Shown here: in pieces, positions 5,114-5,769 of the stretch | Layout of the letters: each line of letters begins with the position of its first letter | Position numbering within the stretch: the stretch's first letter is position 1 | Notes under the pieces: model-generated | Databases searched by the model: none | Seen by the model: the letters and a program-made list of their open reading frames with translations, nothing else | What the model was told of the DNA's origin: nothing | Program-made: the position numbers and the translations under genes | Assembly: GCA_007134805.1 (NCBI GenBank) | Contig: SLKB01000322.1 | Span: 1 to 5,769 of the forward strand | Reading direction: 5' to 3' | DNA length: 5,769 nt | From: Paracoccaceae bacterium | GTDB lineage: Bacteria; Pseudomonadota; Alphaproteobacteria; Rhodobacterales; Rhodobacteraceae

Positions 5114-5769
5114 ACGGCGACAGGATCCACTTGCCCGAGAGCCGCGTGCGCAGCAGTCGGGACCGCGCGTCGTGCAGCGTGATCGAGGAAACTCTGCGCG
5201 ACCGCGCGCCAGCTATACTGTGCATGGGCGTTCGCGCTACTGTCCGGGCGCTTGTTCCCGGCGCCACAAGAGCGCGGCGGATCGCAAGGCCGAGGTCGTC
5301 GTCGAGGACCCCGAGAGACGCTTCGGTGACAATATCACGTGGCCCCGGCACATCATGGGCGGCTATCGGCAGCCCGCAGGCCAGCGCTTCGATCATGACG
5401 ATCCCGAATGTATCAGTGCGCGATGGAAACACGAAGACATCGGCGGACCTGTAGGCAGCCGCGAGCGCCTGCCTCGCCGGGACCCCGCGAAACGTGACAT
5501 CCGGATAGGCTTTGCGCAAGGCCGCGAGCGCGGGGCCGTCGCCGACGACAACTTTTGCACGGGCCCGGTCTCGGCCTCGGTCAGGCTGAGGAAGGCCTCG
5601 AGATTTTTCTCGACCGCGACGCGCCCGACATGCAGCAGCACCGGCACCTCCGCCTGGGGCCGCTCAGGCGGAGGAAAGAACAGATCAGCATTGACCCCGC
5701 GCGAGAGCCGCCGCAACGATCCCGCAAAGCCCCAGCCGCGCAGTTGCGCCTCCAGCGACGGGGTGGCGA
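5110..5769 (-). pseudogene. GT4-type glycosyltransferase, C-terminal half, broken by two frameshifts (5' end outside window)
   Basis: Read leftward from 5767, the sequence encodes a GT-B fold glycosyltransferase C-terminal domain in three consecutive frames. Frame one (5767 to about 5566) has LSRGVNADLFFPP and LLHVGRVAVEKNLEAF. Frame two (about 5564 to 5259) has KVVVGDGPALAAL, then SADVFVFPSRTDTFG and IVMIEALACGLPIAA, where the usual E-x7-E motif reads D-x7-E. Frame three (about 5256 to 5110) has QYSWRAVAQSFLDHAARRA and ends at a TGA at 5112-5110. Adding one G to the GGG runs at 5564-5566 and at 5257-5259 restores one continuous 219-residue product. Members transfer a sugar from a nucleotide donor to lipids or glycans at the inner membrane; the acceptor here is unknown. 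The reading is very secure; whether the gene is truly dead or the sequence has two errors is not settled. Confidence 0.85.

Noticed and set aside
4897..5454. 185-residue open frame on the + strand
   Set aside because: Most of it is antisense to the clearly recognisable glycosyltransferase domain. The product is serine/arginine-rich and motif-free.
5076..5519. Minus-strand open frame taken as a separate 147-residue protein
   Set aside because: Only its first part (to about 5259) is glycosyltransferase. Beyond that the true C-terminus continues in another frame, so the tail is an out-of-frame artefact.

Overview
The window is mostly GC-rich (mid-60s % by eye), with strong G/C preference at third codon positions and tightly packed genes. 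The Tdh and Kbl proteins look like those of alphaproteobacteria, probably the Rhodobacteraceae/Paracoccaceae group. That assignment comes from remembered family sequences and was not checked by a search.

Positions 1-3873 (+ strand) hold a compact gene array. It contains the 3' end of a MetE-like (cobalamin-independent methionine synthase II family) gene, an alpha/beta-hydrolase, an RraA-family aldolase-like protein, kbl (glycine C-acetyltransferase) and tdh (L-threonine 3-dehydrogenase). Three of the four junctions are 4-base ATGA stop/start overlaps. The fourth, rraA to kbl, is a 66-base gap with a GC-rich hairpin and a good ribosome binding site. Tdh and Kbl together convert L-threonine to 2-amino-3-oxobutyrate and then to glycine plus acetyl-CoA. 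How the three upstream enzymes relate to this pathway cannot be read from the sequence. The Tdh keeps its catalytic zinc ligands but has lost all four cysteines of the structural zinc lobe.

Positions 3874-4225 are GC-rich with no recognisable gene. They hold three weak hairpins just after tdh and one minus-strand open stretch with coding-like third positions. Positions about 4226-4980 form an AT-rich island (roughly 28-47% GC in successive 60-base lines). It carries a perfect 11-bp GC-rich inverted repeat, a smaller bulged inverted repeat and two minus-strand ORFs of uncertain reality. This island looks foreign or relic.

Positions 5110-5769 (- strand) hold the C-terminal half of a GT4-type glycosyltransferase, which runs off the right edge. 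It is readable only by joining three frames. Both breaks are repaired by adding a single G to a GGG run, so it is either a pseudogene or a place with sequencing errors. Its reconstructed stop overlaps the GTG of the 123-residue ORF (4742-5113). No rRNA, tRNA, CRISPR array, intact insertion sequence or clearly novel multi-gene system was seen.
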